From: Promethearchaeota archaeon | GTDB taxonomy: Archaea; Asgardarchaeota; Lokiarchaeia; Sigyniarchaeales; SOKP01 | Direction of reading: 5' to 3' | Assembly: GCA_016839555.1 (NCBI GenBank) | Contig: JAEOUA010000010.1 | Coordinates: forward strand, 248,001-312,000 | Length of the DNA stretch: 64,000 nucleotides | Shown: positions 56,296-64,000 of the stretch, in pieces | How the letters are laid out: each line of letters begins with the position of its first letter | How positions within the stretch are numbered: the stretch's first letter is position 1 | Position numbers and translations under genes: made by a program | Notes under the pieces: model-generated | Told to the model about the DNA's origin: nothing | Database searches by the model: none | The model's input: the letters and a program-made list of their open reading frames with translations, nothing else

Positions 56296-57318
56296 CTAGA
56301 ATACTTCCCACTTCCCACATCTGCTTCCCCAGCGAGCTATGACTTCATCCCCCTTCTCGGGCATCTTTACTTCGATTATTTCGCAATTGTTAGGACAATC
56401 GCCACAGTGGAAGGTTGATGTTTCAAAATTAAGTTCAGATATTTGTAATCCCCGAAAAGAGGTTTCATTTCCATGATCTAAATAATGATCTCTGACAAGG
56501 ATAGCCATTCCAAGCGCTCCCATAAGCACATTATACTTTGGCACAATAACTTTACAATTAAGATGGCGTTCAAAAGCTTCAATAATACCTTTATTATATG
56601 AGACCCCGCCTTGAAAGACCACAGGTTCTTCTAAATCTTTTCCTTTTGATAAATTATTGAGATAATTTCGGACAAGCGAGTCGCACAATCCAGCAATAAT
56701 ATCTTCTTTTGAGTGCCCCGCATTTTGTTTATGGATCATATCAGATTCGGCGAACACCGTACATCTTCCAGCAATGGATACAGGATTTTCTGATTTTACC
56801 GCATAATCTCCAAATTTCTCAATAGGGATACCTAATCGTGATGCTTGATGATCTAAAAAGGATCCAGTTCCAGCAGCACACACGGAATTCATTGCAAAAT
56901 CGACAATTATTCCATCTCTTAATATGATAATTTTACTATCCTGTCCGCCAATTTCAAGAATAGTTCGGACGTTAGGATACATTGATTGAGTAGCGACAGC
57001 ATGCGCAATAATTTCTGTTTTAGCCAAATCGCCCCCTACGACAGCTTTTGTAAGATATCTAGCCGAACCCGTGGTACCACATGCCTTTATCTCGTAATCT
57101 TCCAACTCGGTTTTTTCTTTAATATGTTCGCGTAATTTAGACATTCCAAATTTAACTGAATCAATAGGGGATCCCCTATTTCTTAAAAAGACATGACTTA
57201 ATACATTACCCTCTCTATCCATTAAAATAAATTTGCATGAAACACTGCCGACGTCAATCCCAAGAAAGGCGTCTTTTTTAGCACCTTGCGTTTCAATTCT
57301 CTCTTTTGCTTGAACCAT
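56296..57318 (-). CDS. 2-hydroxyacyl-CoA dehydratase activator-type ATPase (BadF/HgdC family)
   Basis: 340 residues. The ASKHA ATPase start is FLGIDVGSVSCKFILMD, then ACGTTGSARYLT, TILEIGGQDSKIIIL, NSVCAAGTGSFLD (cluster Cys) and AGRCTVFAESDMI. The two Cys that hold the bridging [4Fe-4S] between subunits (SVCAAG and GRCTVF) are present. A C-terminal extension has CGDCPNNCEI and a final SRCGKW. Such proteins use ATP to push electrons at low potential into radical dehydratases or benzoyl-CoA-type reductases. No dehydratase subunits are next to it, so the target is unknown. It is monocistronic. Confidence 0.88.
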   Translation of the reverse strand: MVQAKERIETQGAKKDAFLGIDVGSVSCKFILMDREGNVLSHVFLRNRGSPIDSVKFGMSKLREHIKEKTELEDYEIKACGTTGSARYLTKAVVGGDLAKTEIIAHAVATQSMYPNVRTILEIGGQDSKIIILRDGIIVDFAMNSVCAAGTGSFLDHQASRLGIPIEKFGDYAVKSENPVSIAGRCTVFAESDMIHKQNAGHSKEDIIAGLCDSLVRNYLNNLSKGKDLEEPVVFQGGVSYNKGIIEAFERHLNCKVIVPKYNVLMGALGMAILVRDHYLDHGNETSFRGLQISELNFETSTFHCGDCPNNCEIIEVKMPEKGDEVIARWGSRCGKWEVF

Positions 57319-57579
57319 AGTTTTGACCTAATTTTTTTTAATTATTTTCGGTGGGTAATAGGTTTTCCTATATTTTACTCAAATCTTATAATAATAAAAT
57401 ATATCATCTATTAAATGATCTTTTGTACAAATAACTTTTCTTTTCTTTTAAAAAAATCCAATTTTAATATATTAGTAAAAGTATGATTAAAACCATATTT
57501 AGGTCAATTTTTCATAAAAAATAAAATAGTTAAAAAATCAAATAAAAGTATATAATAGTTTCTATTTTATTTTGGTATT

Positions 57580-58506
57580 ATGGATGAAATTGATTTTACA
57601 ATATCATTTATGTTGATGGCAAACTCTAGGATTTCTTATAGCAAAATTGCAGATATATTTAATATGAGTGTAAATAGTATTTATAAACGTATTAAATCAA
57701 TGGTGGAATTAGGAATTATACAAAGTTTTAAAACTAAATTGAGTTTTCTTAATTTTCCTTATACTACGAATATAGTATTATTTGGGAACTCCCCTATTAA
57801 AGAAAAGAAGATCTTAATGGATAAAATAGGGAATAATGAATGTGTCTATAATGTCACACAAGCGAGTGGAGAATTATTTTATATTCATGCCTTTTCGCGT
57901 AATTTGAAGGATTTAGATGCTATAATCTCATTAATAAGAAAAGATGCTAAAATAAATGATCTTACTGTGGGTTTAGATAAAAATTCACCTTCTGCAACTA
58001 TGGATGGAACTATTGAAGCATTTTATACAGATAAAGATTATTTAATAATAAATTCTTTGAGAAATAATTCACGAAAAACTATATCTGATATTGCAGATGA
58101 AGTGGGAATTTCCAGCAAGACGGTCACTCGTCGTTTAAATCGTTTAATTGATGAGAACCTAATAGAATTTACGATTGATTGGTATCCTGACAAAACATCC
58201 GAAATTTTATCGTTTATTATTATCAAGTCGAAACCAGCTAAAGATTTTGATGAAATGAATTTGATGGAAAATATCAAAACTCAATTTGGACAAAAAATTA
58301 TGTATTATTGGAACTTTATAAACCTTCCTAATGTTATGATAATTTTTTGCTGGGCAAATTCTATGAAAGAGCTCCAAGAGATAGAAGCTTATTTAATTGA
58401 ATTGAACCTTGAAAAAGTTGAAATAACGGTTCTTATTGAGGGAAAAATATATCAAACTTGGGTTGATACGTATTTAGATGAAAAAATTAAAGAGCTTAAA
58501 AAATGA
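57580..58506 (+). CDS. Lrp/AsnC-family regulator with two HTH-RAM units
   Basis: 308 residues, a tandem duplication of the Lrp layout. The first HTH is ISYSKIADIFNMSVNSIYKR, followed by an effector-type domain. The second is RKTISDIADEVGISSKTVTR, followed by another. Both halves keep the helix-turn-helix but the first effector half is more diverged. It is divergent from the activator ATPase at 56296, separated by about 260 bp, and could regulate it and itself. It is followed by a 362-bp gap. Confidence 0.82.
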   Translation: MDEIDFTISFMLMANSRISYSKIADIFNMSVNSIYKRIKSMVELGIIQSFKTKLSFLNFPYTTNIVLFGNSPIKEKKILMDKIGNNECVYNVTQASGELFYIHAFSRNLKDLDAIISLIRKDAKINDLTVGLDKNSPSATMDGTIEAFYTDKDYLIINSLRNNSRKTISDIADEVGISSKTVTRRLNRLIDENLIEFTIDWYPDKTSEILSFIIIKSKPAKDFDEMNLMENIKTQFGQKIMYYWNFINLPNVMIIFCWANSMKELQEIEAYLIELNLEKVEITVLIEGKIYQTWVDTYLDEKIKELKK

Positions 58507-58868
58507 ACCCATAAATTCTTTTAATTTTTTATTTTTAAAATATGAATATTATCAACCCATAAGTTTACATTTTAGAATTTAATTTAAAAACTTCCTTTTA
58601 ATGATTAATTATTTTATATTCTGAGAATCTTCAAATACATCATTTGTTAGATATTTATTTTAAATCTTCAAATAAAAATATCCAATTTTTTATCCTATTG
58701 GGTGAAAAAATGTCCAAAATATGGTGCTTATTATTCTACTATTCCAACTTTACAATATACATCAACTATATAAGAGAGATTATCTATAGATCTTCATAGA
58801 ATGAAAAAAAATTTTTTAGAAATTTTATAAATAAATTTTCCAATTATAAAAAAATTTGAGGATGAAAA
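58507..58868. other. intergenic region without a recognised gene
   Basis: 362 AT-rich bases between the Lrp-family gene and the second ABC operon. Short frames exist (one includes KKCPKYGAYYS, like a broken zinc ribbon), but none has a start, ribosome site and length that would support a gene. Confidence 0.4.
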
Positions 58869-59675
58869 ATGAGTTTAAAATCGGAAAATAAATTTGAAAC
58901 CGCTAATCCAGAAGATATTTATGATCCTGATCAAAATTATGCTATTATTACAAAAGATATAGTAAAAATATTTGGTGATATCACTGCTGTTAATGGATTA
59001 AATATAAAGATAAGAGAAGGAGAAATATTTGGACTTCTAGGGCCAAATGGGGCTGGTAAAACCACAACTATTAACATGTTGGTTGGATTATTAAAACCTA
59101 CTAGTGGTGAACTCTTTGTTGGTGGGTATAATGTGAAAAAAGAATTAAGTAAAATTAAAGAAATAATTGGCGTATGCCCGCAACACATCGCAGTCTATAA
59201 ATTCCTTACGGGTCGGGAAAATATTGAATTGTTTGGTAATCTTCATGGAATAAACAAAAAGGAAGTGAAATCACGAGCTGATAATCTCTTAAATGTAGTT
59301 GAATTCATAGAAACTGCTGAAAGAAAGGCAAAAGAATATAGTGGTGGCATGCTGAGTCAATTAAATCTCTTGATGGCATTAATTAGTGACCCAGAAATTG
59401 TGTTTCTTGATGAACCTACCGTGGGAATGGACCCCAGAGCTCGCCGTAAAATATGGCAATTTATTGGTTCGCTCAAAGAACATAAAAAAACTATACTGCT
59501 TACAACCCATTACATTGAAGAAGCAGAAGCTTTATGTGATAGAGTCGCAATAATAGATTATGGAGAGCTAATCGCCCTCGGATCTCCTAAGGAATTAAAG
59601 GAGAAATATAATGCAAAGAATTTAGAGGAGGTATTTTTAGAAATTACAGGAAGAAGAATATTGGAGGGGATCTAA
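58869..59675 (+). CDS. ABC transporter ATP-binding protein (ABC-2 type)
   Basis: 268 residues. Walker A is GPNGAGKTT, signature EYSGGM, Walker B IVFLDEPTVGMD, and H-loop TTHY. An acidic N-terminal stretch of about 25 residues precedes the domain. It is typical of drug/polysaccharide or maintenance ABC-2 exporters. A good Shine-Dalgarno (GAGGAT) precedes the ATG. The permease starts two bases after its stop, so the two form an operon. Confidence 0.88.
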   Translation: MSLKSENKFETANPEDIYDPDQNYAIITKDIVKIFGDITAVNGLNIKIREGEIFGLLGPNGAGKTTTINMLVGLLKPTSGELFVGGYNVKKELSKIKEIIGVCPQHIAVYKFLTGRENIELFGNLHGINKKEVKSRADNLLNVVEFIETAERKAKEYSGGMLSQLNLLMALISDPEIVFLDEPTVGMDPRARRKIWQFIGSLKEHKKTILLTTHYIEEAEALCDRVAIIDYGELIALGSPKELKEKYNAKNLEEVFLEITGRRILEGI

Positions 59676-59677
59676 AA

Positions 59678-60433
59678 ATGAATATGCTAAGAGTATTTGC
59701 ACTAGTTAAAATGGAATTGAAAAAGATATTAAGGGAGCCGGCTTACCTGTTTTTGATGCTTTTATTTCCGGCGGTGCTATCAATAATTTTTGGATTTGTT
59801 TTTAGTTCGATTCCAAGTGGATCTCCAGGCATAAGTACTTTTGATTTAATGGCTCCTGGTATATTTGCATATGCCTGTATTTTCATAACTATGATTGTAG
59901 CTCAAACATTTTGTGAAGATAGAGAATATGGATTATTAAAACGAATAAATACCACACCAACCACATCAGCTGAATTTATGAGCAGCCATTTGATTTCAAA
60001 TACAATATTATCACTCCTACAAGTAGCAATAGTAGCAATATTCATATTCCTTATGGGTTTTAGACCAGCGGGAGGTGCTTTAGGTTTACCATTTGCCGTT
60101 ATATTCATGGTTTTTCTTTCAATATGTTCAGTAGGGTTTGGCCTAATTACTGCAACAATAGCAAAAAGCTCAGGTTCTGCAACTGGTTTAGCGTTTATTT
60201 TTATATTACCCCAGATGTTTTTTGGTACATTTATTCCTTTAAATGAAAGTACCATTATAATTGCAATGTTTTTTCCAAGTTATTATGCTACTGAATCTCT
60301 CAAGATGATCTTTAGTGGAGTAGCTTTAACAGAGATAATTATATGGATCAATTTATTAGTAATTGTTATAATGAGCTTCATTATTACAATTATTGGAATA
60401 CAATTATTCAAAAAATTTGGATCAATTTATTAG
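59678..60433 (+). CDS. ABC-2 type transporter permease
   Basis: 251 residues with six predicted membrane segments: one near 20-45, then a cluster that includes the LLQVAIVAIFIFLMGF and IFILPQMFFGTFIPL segments. It shows the ABC-2 pattern LKKILREPAYLFLMLLFPA at the N-terminus. The 3' end has been altered by a 74-bp tandem duplication (see 60345-60484): the present C-terminus KKFGSIY comes from the duplication junction. Before the event the protein would have ended at IGIQLF. Confidence 0.85.
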   Translation: MNMLRVFALVKMELKKILREPAYLFLMLLFPAVLSIIFGFVFSSIPSGSPGISTFDLMAPGIFAYACIFITMIVAQTFCEDREYGLLKRINTTPTTSAEFMSSHLISNTILSLLQVAIVAIFIFLMGFRPAGGALGLPFAVIFMVFLSICSVGFGLITATIAKSSGSATGLAFIFILPQMFFGTFIPLNESTIIIAMFFPSYYATESLKMIFSGVALTEIIIWINLLVIVIMSFIITIIGIQLFKKFGSIY

Positions 60434-60484
60434 TAATTGTTATAATGGGCTTCATTATTACAATTATTGGAATACAATTATTTT
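60345..60484. repeat. 74-bp tandem duplication at the end of the permease gene
   Basis: The segment starting GGATCAATTTATTAGTAATT at 60345 repeats at 60419 with only a few differences (for example ATGAGC against ATGGGC). The second copy is shifted by two bases in frame, so the gene now stops just inside it (TAG at 60431-60433). In copy 2 the older ending CAATTATTTTAA (Gln-Leu-Phe-stop) is still visible. This is a recent-looking slippage or recombination event. Confidence 0.8.
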
Positions 60485-60601
60485 AAAATTTTTTTTAAAA
60501 ATTTGATAAATAAAAAACTATTAAATTAACATAAAGAATAGTAATCATTTTTTTTTTCCAATAGTAATAATTTTTTATATGAGTTTTTATTCTATATTTT
60601 T

Positions 60602-61330
60602 ATGAGTCTGACACCTTTAGATATTCTCAACGGCTCTTTAGGACTTTCGGTTGTATCTATCTCTATTATTCTGGGGATAATCGTATTATTAAAATATTTC
60701 AAAAATCAAGACAAACATTTCATTTTAATGGGTCTTACATTGATTTTCATGACATCAGGCTGGTACGGAACAAGTTTATCCTTTATAGTTGCTTTACTAT
60801 TTAATAATGAGGGATTACCTCTCGAAGCGATTATGCTCTTAAATTTTATTCCGCTTCCCATCAGTTTAATCTCATGGGTTGTATTTTTTACTGATATAAT
60901 CTTGTTAAAATATCGAGGAAAATTAATCATTGGGAGTGTGATAGGATTTACTGTATTTTTTTATGTTGTATTTCTAACCTTACTTTCTATTGACGTTACT
61001 CTTGTTTCAGAAAAGATTTCACCCGTAGATACTTTAGGCAAAAATTGGTTTCTTAATTCATTTATATTTGTGTATGTAGCAATTTTATTAGTTACGGGGA
61101 TAAAATTCTCTCTCGAAACAATCAAATTTGATGATATTGTAATGAGAACTAAAGGCAAATTTCTCCTAATTGCTTTTCCTTCTTTTTCTCTAGCAGGAAT
61201 TCTTGATAGTTCCTTGCCATCAAATGAATATACATTAATTATTTTTAGAGGGATATTAATAACAGGTATAATTTTGTTCTTTATCGGCTTTTTATTACCA
61301 AAATTTATTAAAAAAAAAATAGTGAAATAA
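60602..61330 (+). CDS. hypothetical polytopic membrane protein
   Basis: 242 residues with about seven membrane helices (for example VVSISIILGIIVLLKYF, SLISWVVFFTDIILL and GILITGIILFFIGFLLP). The pattern resembles the sensory 7TM membrane domains found in Asgard and other archaeal proteins, but no kinase or other output domain follows. No motif allows a function. It is transcribed alone, convergent with the GTPase gene at 61481. Confidence 0.65.
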   Translation: MSLTPLDILNGSLGLSVVSISIILGIIVLLKYFKNQDKHFILMGLTLIFMTSGWYGTSLSFIVALLFNNEGLPLEAIMLLNFIPLPISLISWVVFFTDIILLKYRGKLIIGSVIGFTVFFYVVFLTLLSIDVTLVSEKISPVDTLGKNWFLNSFIFVYVAILLVTGIKFSLETIKFDDIVMRTKGKFLLIAFPSFSLAGILDSSLPSNEYTLIIFRGILITGIILFFIGFLLPKFIKKKIVK

Positions 61331-61480
61331 GCTTAAAAACTGAATATTTAATTTTTTTTTTCCTTATTTTTGTATTTTAGAATAAAATAGTAAAGAAATT
61401 TCTCAGCTATATAAAAATTAATCAATTTCTGAAAATAATTAAGAGAAGTGAATCGAGGTTATTTTTTCCAACAGATATAT

Positions 61481-62485
61481 TCAATTTTTAGATGTTTTGC
61501 AGTACTTCTGAAAGCATTCGCAACACGGAATTCCAAAGCTTATATGATTATAATATCTTTTCTTAAAATGAAACGATTCATTCATCAGTACTAATAATTG
61601 GTTTTTTATCTTAATTTTATATTTATCTTTACTGAAATAAAAACGTTTAAGATAACTGGAATGATTTCTCGAATTACAAATTGGACAATATTTAAAGAAA
61701 TTTAGAAATTCAATTAATTCTTTTCGTTCTTCTAATGATAACTCTATTTTTGTTGAACCTTGAAATTCTATTTCTCCTCGCATGATATCTCTCAATCTTA
61801 GTAAATTGTTAGGGAGATCATTGGTATGGGGCAAATCGTCTAAATTTGAAGAGGAAAGCAAATCATTTTCGTTTAAATTGAAATATGTTTGACTTGCTAT
61901 TTCATTATGAGAAGATTGTTTGATTTTGCCGAGATTTCGTCTTAAATAATTTTTTTCTTTATTCGATAAAATATTCATACCAGTTAAAATCTCGGCCACA
62001 TGATTAAAAATAACATCTATATTAAATCCTTGTTTGATTGAAATAAAATAAGGACCAATAAGGTCATGATTATGAGCAAACTTTATGATATTCTCGTAGG
62101 GGACAGCTGGGATTATATCAGATTTTGTGCCTAATAATATAATGGGAACCTCCTCAGAAAAGGCATGAATAATATCAATCCAAATCGGCAGATTAATAAA
62201 AGATTGAGGATCTGTGAGATCAAAAAATAAAAGAAAAATAGCAGTTCCCCTGAAATAAGAGGGAATTAAAAAATAAAAATTTTCAGCAACATTTACATCC
62301 CATATTTGTAATTGACAATGGAGTTCATTGTCTACTTTTAATTTTTTAATATGAAAATCCAGCCCAATATTCTCACTGAAATCTTTAAAAAATTTCTGAC
62401 TATCTTTATCATAATTAATAAAGGCGGACTTTCCGGAACCATTTGAGCCAATTAAGAGAACCTTATATATCCAACCGACTTTCAT
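61481..62485 (-). CDS. atypical Ras/Rab-like GTPase with C-terminal Cys-rich domain
   Basis: 334 residues. Residues 7-170 form a small-GTPase fold: P-loop GSNGSGKS (13-20), GLDFHIKKLKVD in the switch I region, WDVNVAENF in the G3 position, LLGTKSD for G4 and ISIK for G5. Several key positions are unusual. The switch I Thr is Asn, the invariant Gly of DXXG is Val and the catalytic Gln is Ala. A linker of about 75 residues leads to the Cys-rich domain (267-325; CPIC and CCECFQKY) shared with the 35352 protein. There is no lipid-anchor motif. It is probably a GTP-binding signalling protein with weak or no hydrolysis. Confidence 0.82.
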   Translation of the reverse strand: MKVGWIYKVLLIGSNGSGKSAFINYDKDSQKFFKDFSENIGLDFHIKKLKVDNELHCQLQIWDVNVAENFYFLIPSYFRGTAIFLLFFDLTDPQSFINLPIWIDIIHAFSEEVPIILLGTKSDIIPAVPYENIIKFAHNHDLIGPYFISIKQGFNIDVIFNHVAEILTGMNILSNKEKNYLRRNLGKIKQSSHNEIASQTYFNLNENDLLSSSNLDDLPHTNDLPNNLLRLRDIMRGEIEFQGSTKIELSLEERKELIEFLNFFKYCPICNSRNHSSYLKRFYFSKDKYKIKIKNQLLVLMNESFHFKKRYYNHISFGIPCCECFQKYCKTSKN

Positions 62486-62724
62486 ATTAAAATATCCACC
62501 TTGATAATTGTTATAAATTCCAATATTAATAAAACAATTTAAGATAAAAAATCTTAGTATGATATATTATAATCAGAATTATTCTATAAAAATATAAGTT
62601 AAGAATCTATTAAATTTTTGATTTTAATTTTATAACGTTCTATGGTCTCATATATTTCTTGAATACTTCATAAAAAATAATAAAATATTAAATGAATAAT
62701 AAGGAAAGTTGTAAAATTCTTAAA

Positions 62725-63948
62725 TTAGGCTAATTGAATACTACATGGAAATATGGCTGCCCTTAGTTCATTTCCATGCATCTTTTCTAATTCTTGTACC
62801 AATGTATCCAATTTACCAAAGAGTTTTACAGATTTAGGGAAAAAATGATACAAATCATATTTAGAGATGTTAGGGGAAAACAAAAGGACATCTCTGCGTT
62901 TCACAAAAGCTCTCCAAACAACATTATCCCCTATATTTGTGTATATTCTAGAACCTGTTTGCCCTGTTAAGCTATGGTATCCTCTTCCCTCATAAGAGGA
63001 AGACATCAAAACAATTGTACCTTTTCTTTTTAACATCTTACTCGGAGCGGTCATTAGAAAATTAAAGCCCTTAATTGCTTGGCTTAATTCTGAATCTTCT
63101 GGATATAGATTAAAAAAAGCCACATCATTATCTAATGTAACTTCAGTATTATAAAATTCTTTTCCAATTTCCATCGCCCTTCTATGAGCATCTCTAAAAT
63201 GTCCAGAAGTTATTGCCCCAATATTTCCTTCCTCGGTTAAAATTACATTCACAGAAAAGTCTAATCCCACTTTATCTGCTATTTCCTCAATATCTTCGCG
63301 AACTTTAGTCATTCTTCCTATTCCCGCACCTATGCCACGCATCGCTGCAGAATGATTTGCTTCAAGAGTTTTAATACCAGAAACACCTGGCAATACTATC
63401 TTTGCTCCTCCTCCAAAACCTGCTAAAGGATGAGGAATAACCCCTCCAATTGAAATTTTTAGATCTGCTTCATAATATGTCTTATTAATATGAATGGGCG
63501 TTCCCATCTTAGATTCACCTAATTCTACTAAATTTTCATAAGGATGATGATTTTCAATATTAATAGTATCAACCACATCTTTTCCTAATTTAAGAATACA
63601 ATCGTGCCGGTTCATTGGTTTATGTGCCCCTATTGCGAGTAAAATAGTAATTTTCGATCTATCTATGTTAGCCTCTTCTAATTCGCTGAGAATATACGGC
63701 ATAATTTTGTAGATGGGAGTCGTTCTGGTCATATCATCAACCACTATAACTACATTTTCTTTTCCTTTCGCCAACTCAGATATTCTTTCTGTTCCAATGG
63801 GATTTAAAATGCTTTCTTTAATTTTCTCATTATTTATCTCGGAATTTCCATTCATTCTGCACACAGAAATATCCCAGCTATCTGGTAACTTTAATTCCAA
63901 GGTTTCAGGAGCGCGCCATGCGGCCCAAGGTATTTTTATAGATGGCAT
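62725..63948 (-). CDS. LarA/DUF2088-family protein (nickel-dependent lactate racemase-like)
   Basis: 407 residues, close to LarA size. Motifs: VDDMTRTTPIYKIMP (LarA-type DDXTRXTP), LLAIGAHKPMN, NHHPYENLVELG, GGVIPHPLAGFGGGAKIVLP and VSGIKTLEANHS. LarA uses a nickel-pincer nucleotide made by LarB, LarC and LarE to racemise lactate; many homologs act on other 2-hydroxyacids. None of the cofactor genes is nearby, so cofactor and substrate are unproven. It starts near the right edge of the window, with ATG at 63948. Confidence 0.82.
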   Translation of the reverse strand: MPSIKIPWAAWRAPETLELKLPDSWDISVCRMNGNSEINNEKIKESILNPIGTERISELAKGKENVVIVVDDMTRTTPIYKIMPYILSELEEANIDRSKITILLAIGAHKPMNRHDCILKLGKDVVDTINIENHHPYENLVELGESKMGTPIHINKTYYEADLKISIGGVIPHPLAGFGGGAKIVLPGVSGIKTLEANHSAAMRGIGAGIGRMTKVREDIEEIADKVGLDFSVNVILTEEGNIGAITSGHFRDAHRRAMEIGKEFYNTEVTLDNDVAFFNLYPEDSELSQAIKGFNFLMTAPSKMLKRKGTIVLMSSSYEGRGYHSLTGQTGSRIYTNIGDNVVWRAFVKRRDVLLFSPNISKYDLYHFFPKSVKLFGKLDTLVQELEKMHGNELRAAIFPCSIQLA

Positions 63949-64000
63949 TATTATTCCTTCAAATTAATTTTTTAGGGTTTTATTTTTTTCAAAAACACTT

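Noticed and set aside
58680..58770. Frame with KKCPKYGAYYS resembling a zinc ribbon
   Set aside because: Too short, no start or ribosome site, and only one Cys of a would-be CXXC pair remains.
8692..60433. The two ABC-2 exporters as recent duplicates
   Set aside because: They have opposite gene order (permease first versus ATPase first), different lengths and dissimilar permeases.
1..64000. tRNA, rRNA, CRISPR or insertion sequences
   Set aside because: No GC-rich cloverleaf-like segments, regular repeat-spacer arrays, or transposase genes with terminal repeats were found by reading; a covariance-model scan would be decisive.

Overview
The window looks like a piece of an Asgard (Promethearchaeota, probably Lokiarchaeia-like) archaeal chromosome. 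It is very AT-rich, has archaeal-type short operons, and often uses GTG and TTG starts. Archaeal housekeeping markers are an archaetidylserine-synthase-type CDP-alcohol phosphatidyltransferase and an exosome-associated RNA-binding protein. Eukaryote-like signatures typical of Asgards are a gelsolin-domain protein, a Ras/Rab-like GTPase and a vWA+RING-like protein. No rRNA, tRNA, CRISPR array or insertion sequence was seen.

Layout. 0-10.6 kb: the tail of a membrane-anchored surface protein, a wHTH regulator without a normal start codon, a radical SAM protein, and a B12-dependent acyl-CoA mutase operon (large subunit, B12 subunit, MeaB-type GTPase). The mutase active-site residues match isobutyryl-CoA mutase rather than methylmalonyl-CoA mutase. 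An MtrH-family methyltransferase and an ABC-2 exporter follow. 10.6-15.4 kb: a membrane/NUDIX fusion, then divergent grpE and dnaK with repeated elements between them; dnaJ lies at 28 kb. 15.6-24.6 kb: a saccharide module with two GPH-type symporters, a sulfatase, an M28 peptidase and a GH94-like phosphorylase/hydrolase. 24.7-27.7 kb: two UroD/MtaA-family proteins flanking an SCP2-like protein. 29-35 kb: a lipase-like hydrolase, THEP1 NTPase, aldo/keto reductase, a YkgJ-type Cys protein and an HdrA-MvhD fusion. 35-40 kb: a stand-alone copy of a Cys-rich domain, a 40-residue microprotein with a strong Shine-Dalgarno, and four tandem zinc-ribbon/membrane paralogs that share a conserved upstream block. 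40-50 kb: a saccharopine-dehydrogenase-like oxidoreductase, a decayed surface-protein gene, an MFS transporter, the gelsolin protein, the phospholipid synthase, a TrmB-like coiled-coil protein and the divergent vWA-RING protein. 50-64 kb: an acyl-CoA dehydrogenase-rubredoxin fusion, malic enzyme, a degenerate PlsC-like operon, a frameshifted gene, a 2-hydroxyacyl-CoA dehydratase-type activator, a double-HTH Lrp protein, a second ABC-2 system with a 74-bp tandem duplication in its gene end, the atypical GTPase carrying the Cys-rich domain, and a LarA-family protein.

Together the genes suggest an anaerobic heterotroph that handles acyl-CoAs (including branched C4 units), moves methyl groups with B12-linked enzymes, bifurcates or confurcates electrons through HdrA, and uses (possibly sulfated) sugars. 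The best candidates for undescribed biology are the vWA-RING protein (architecture like TFIIH p44/Ssl1), the Cys-rich domain found both alone and fused to a GTPase with eroded G-motifs, the gelsolin protein with a duplicated unknown domain, and the four-gene zinc-ribbon membrane family. Several reading-frame breaks (an in-frame TAA in grpE, homopolymer frameshifts near 36.0 and 55.6 kb, the missing start at 1.05-1.33 kb) may be biology or assembly error and should be checked against reads.
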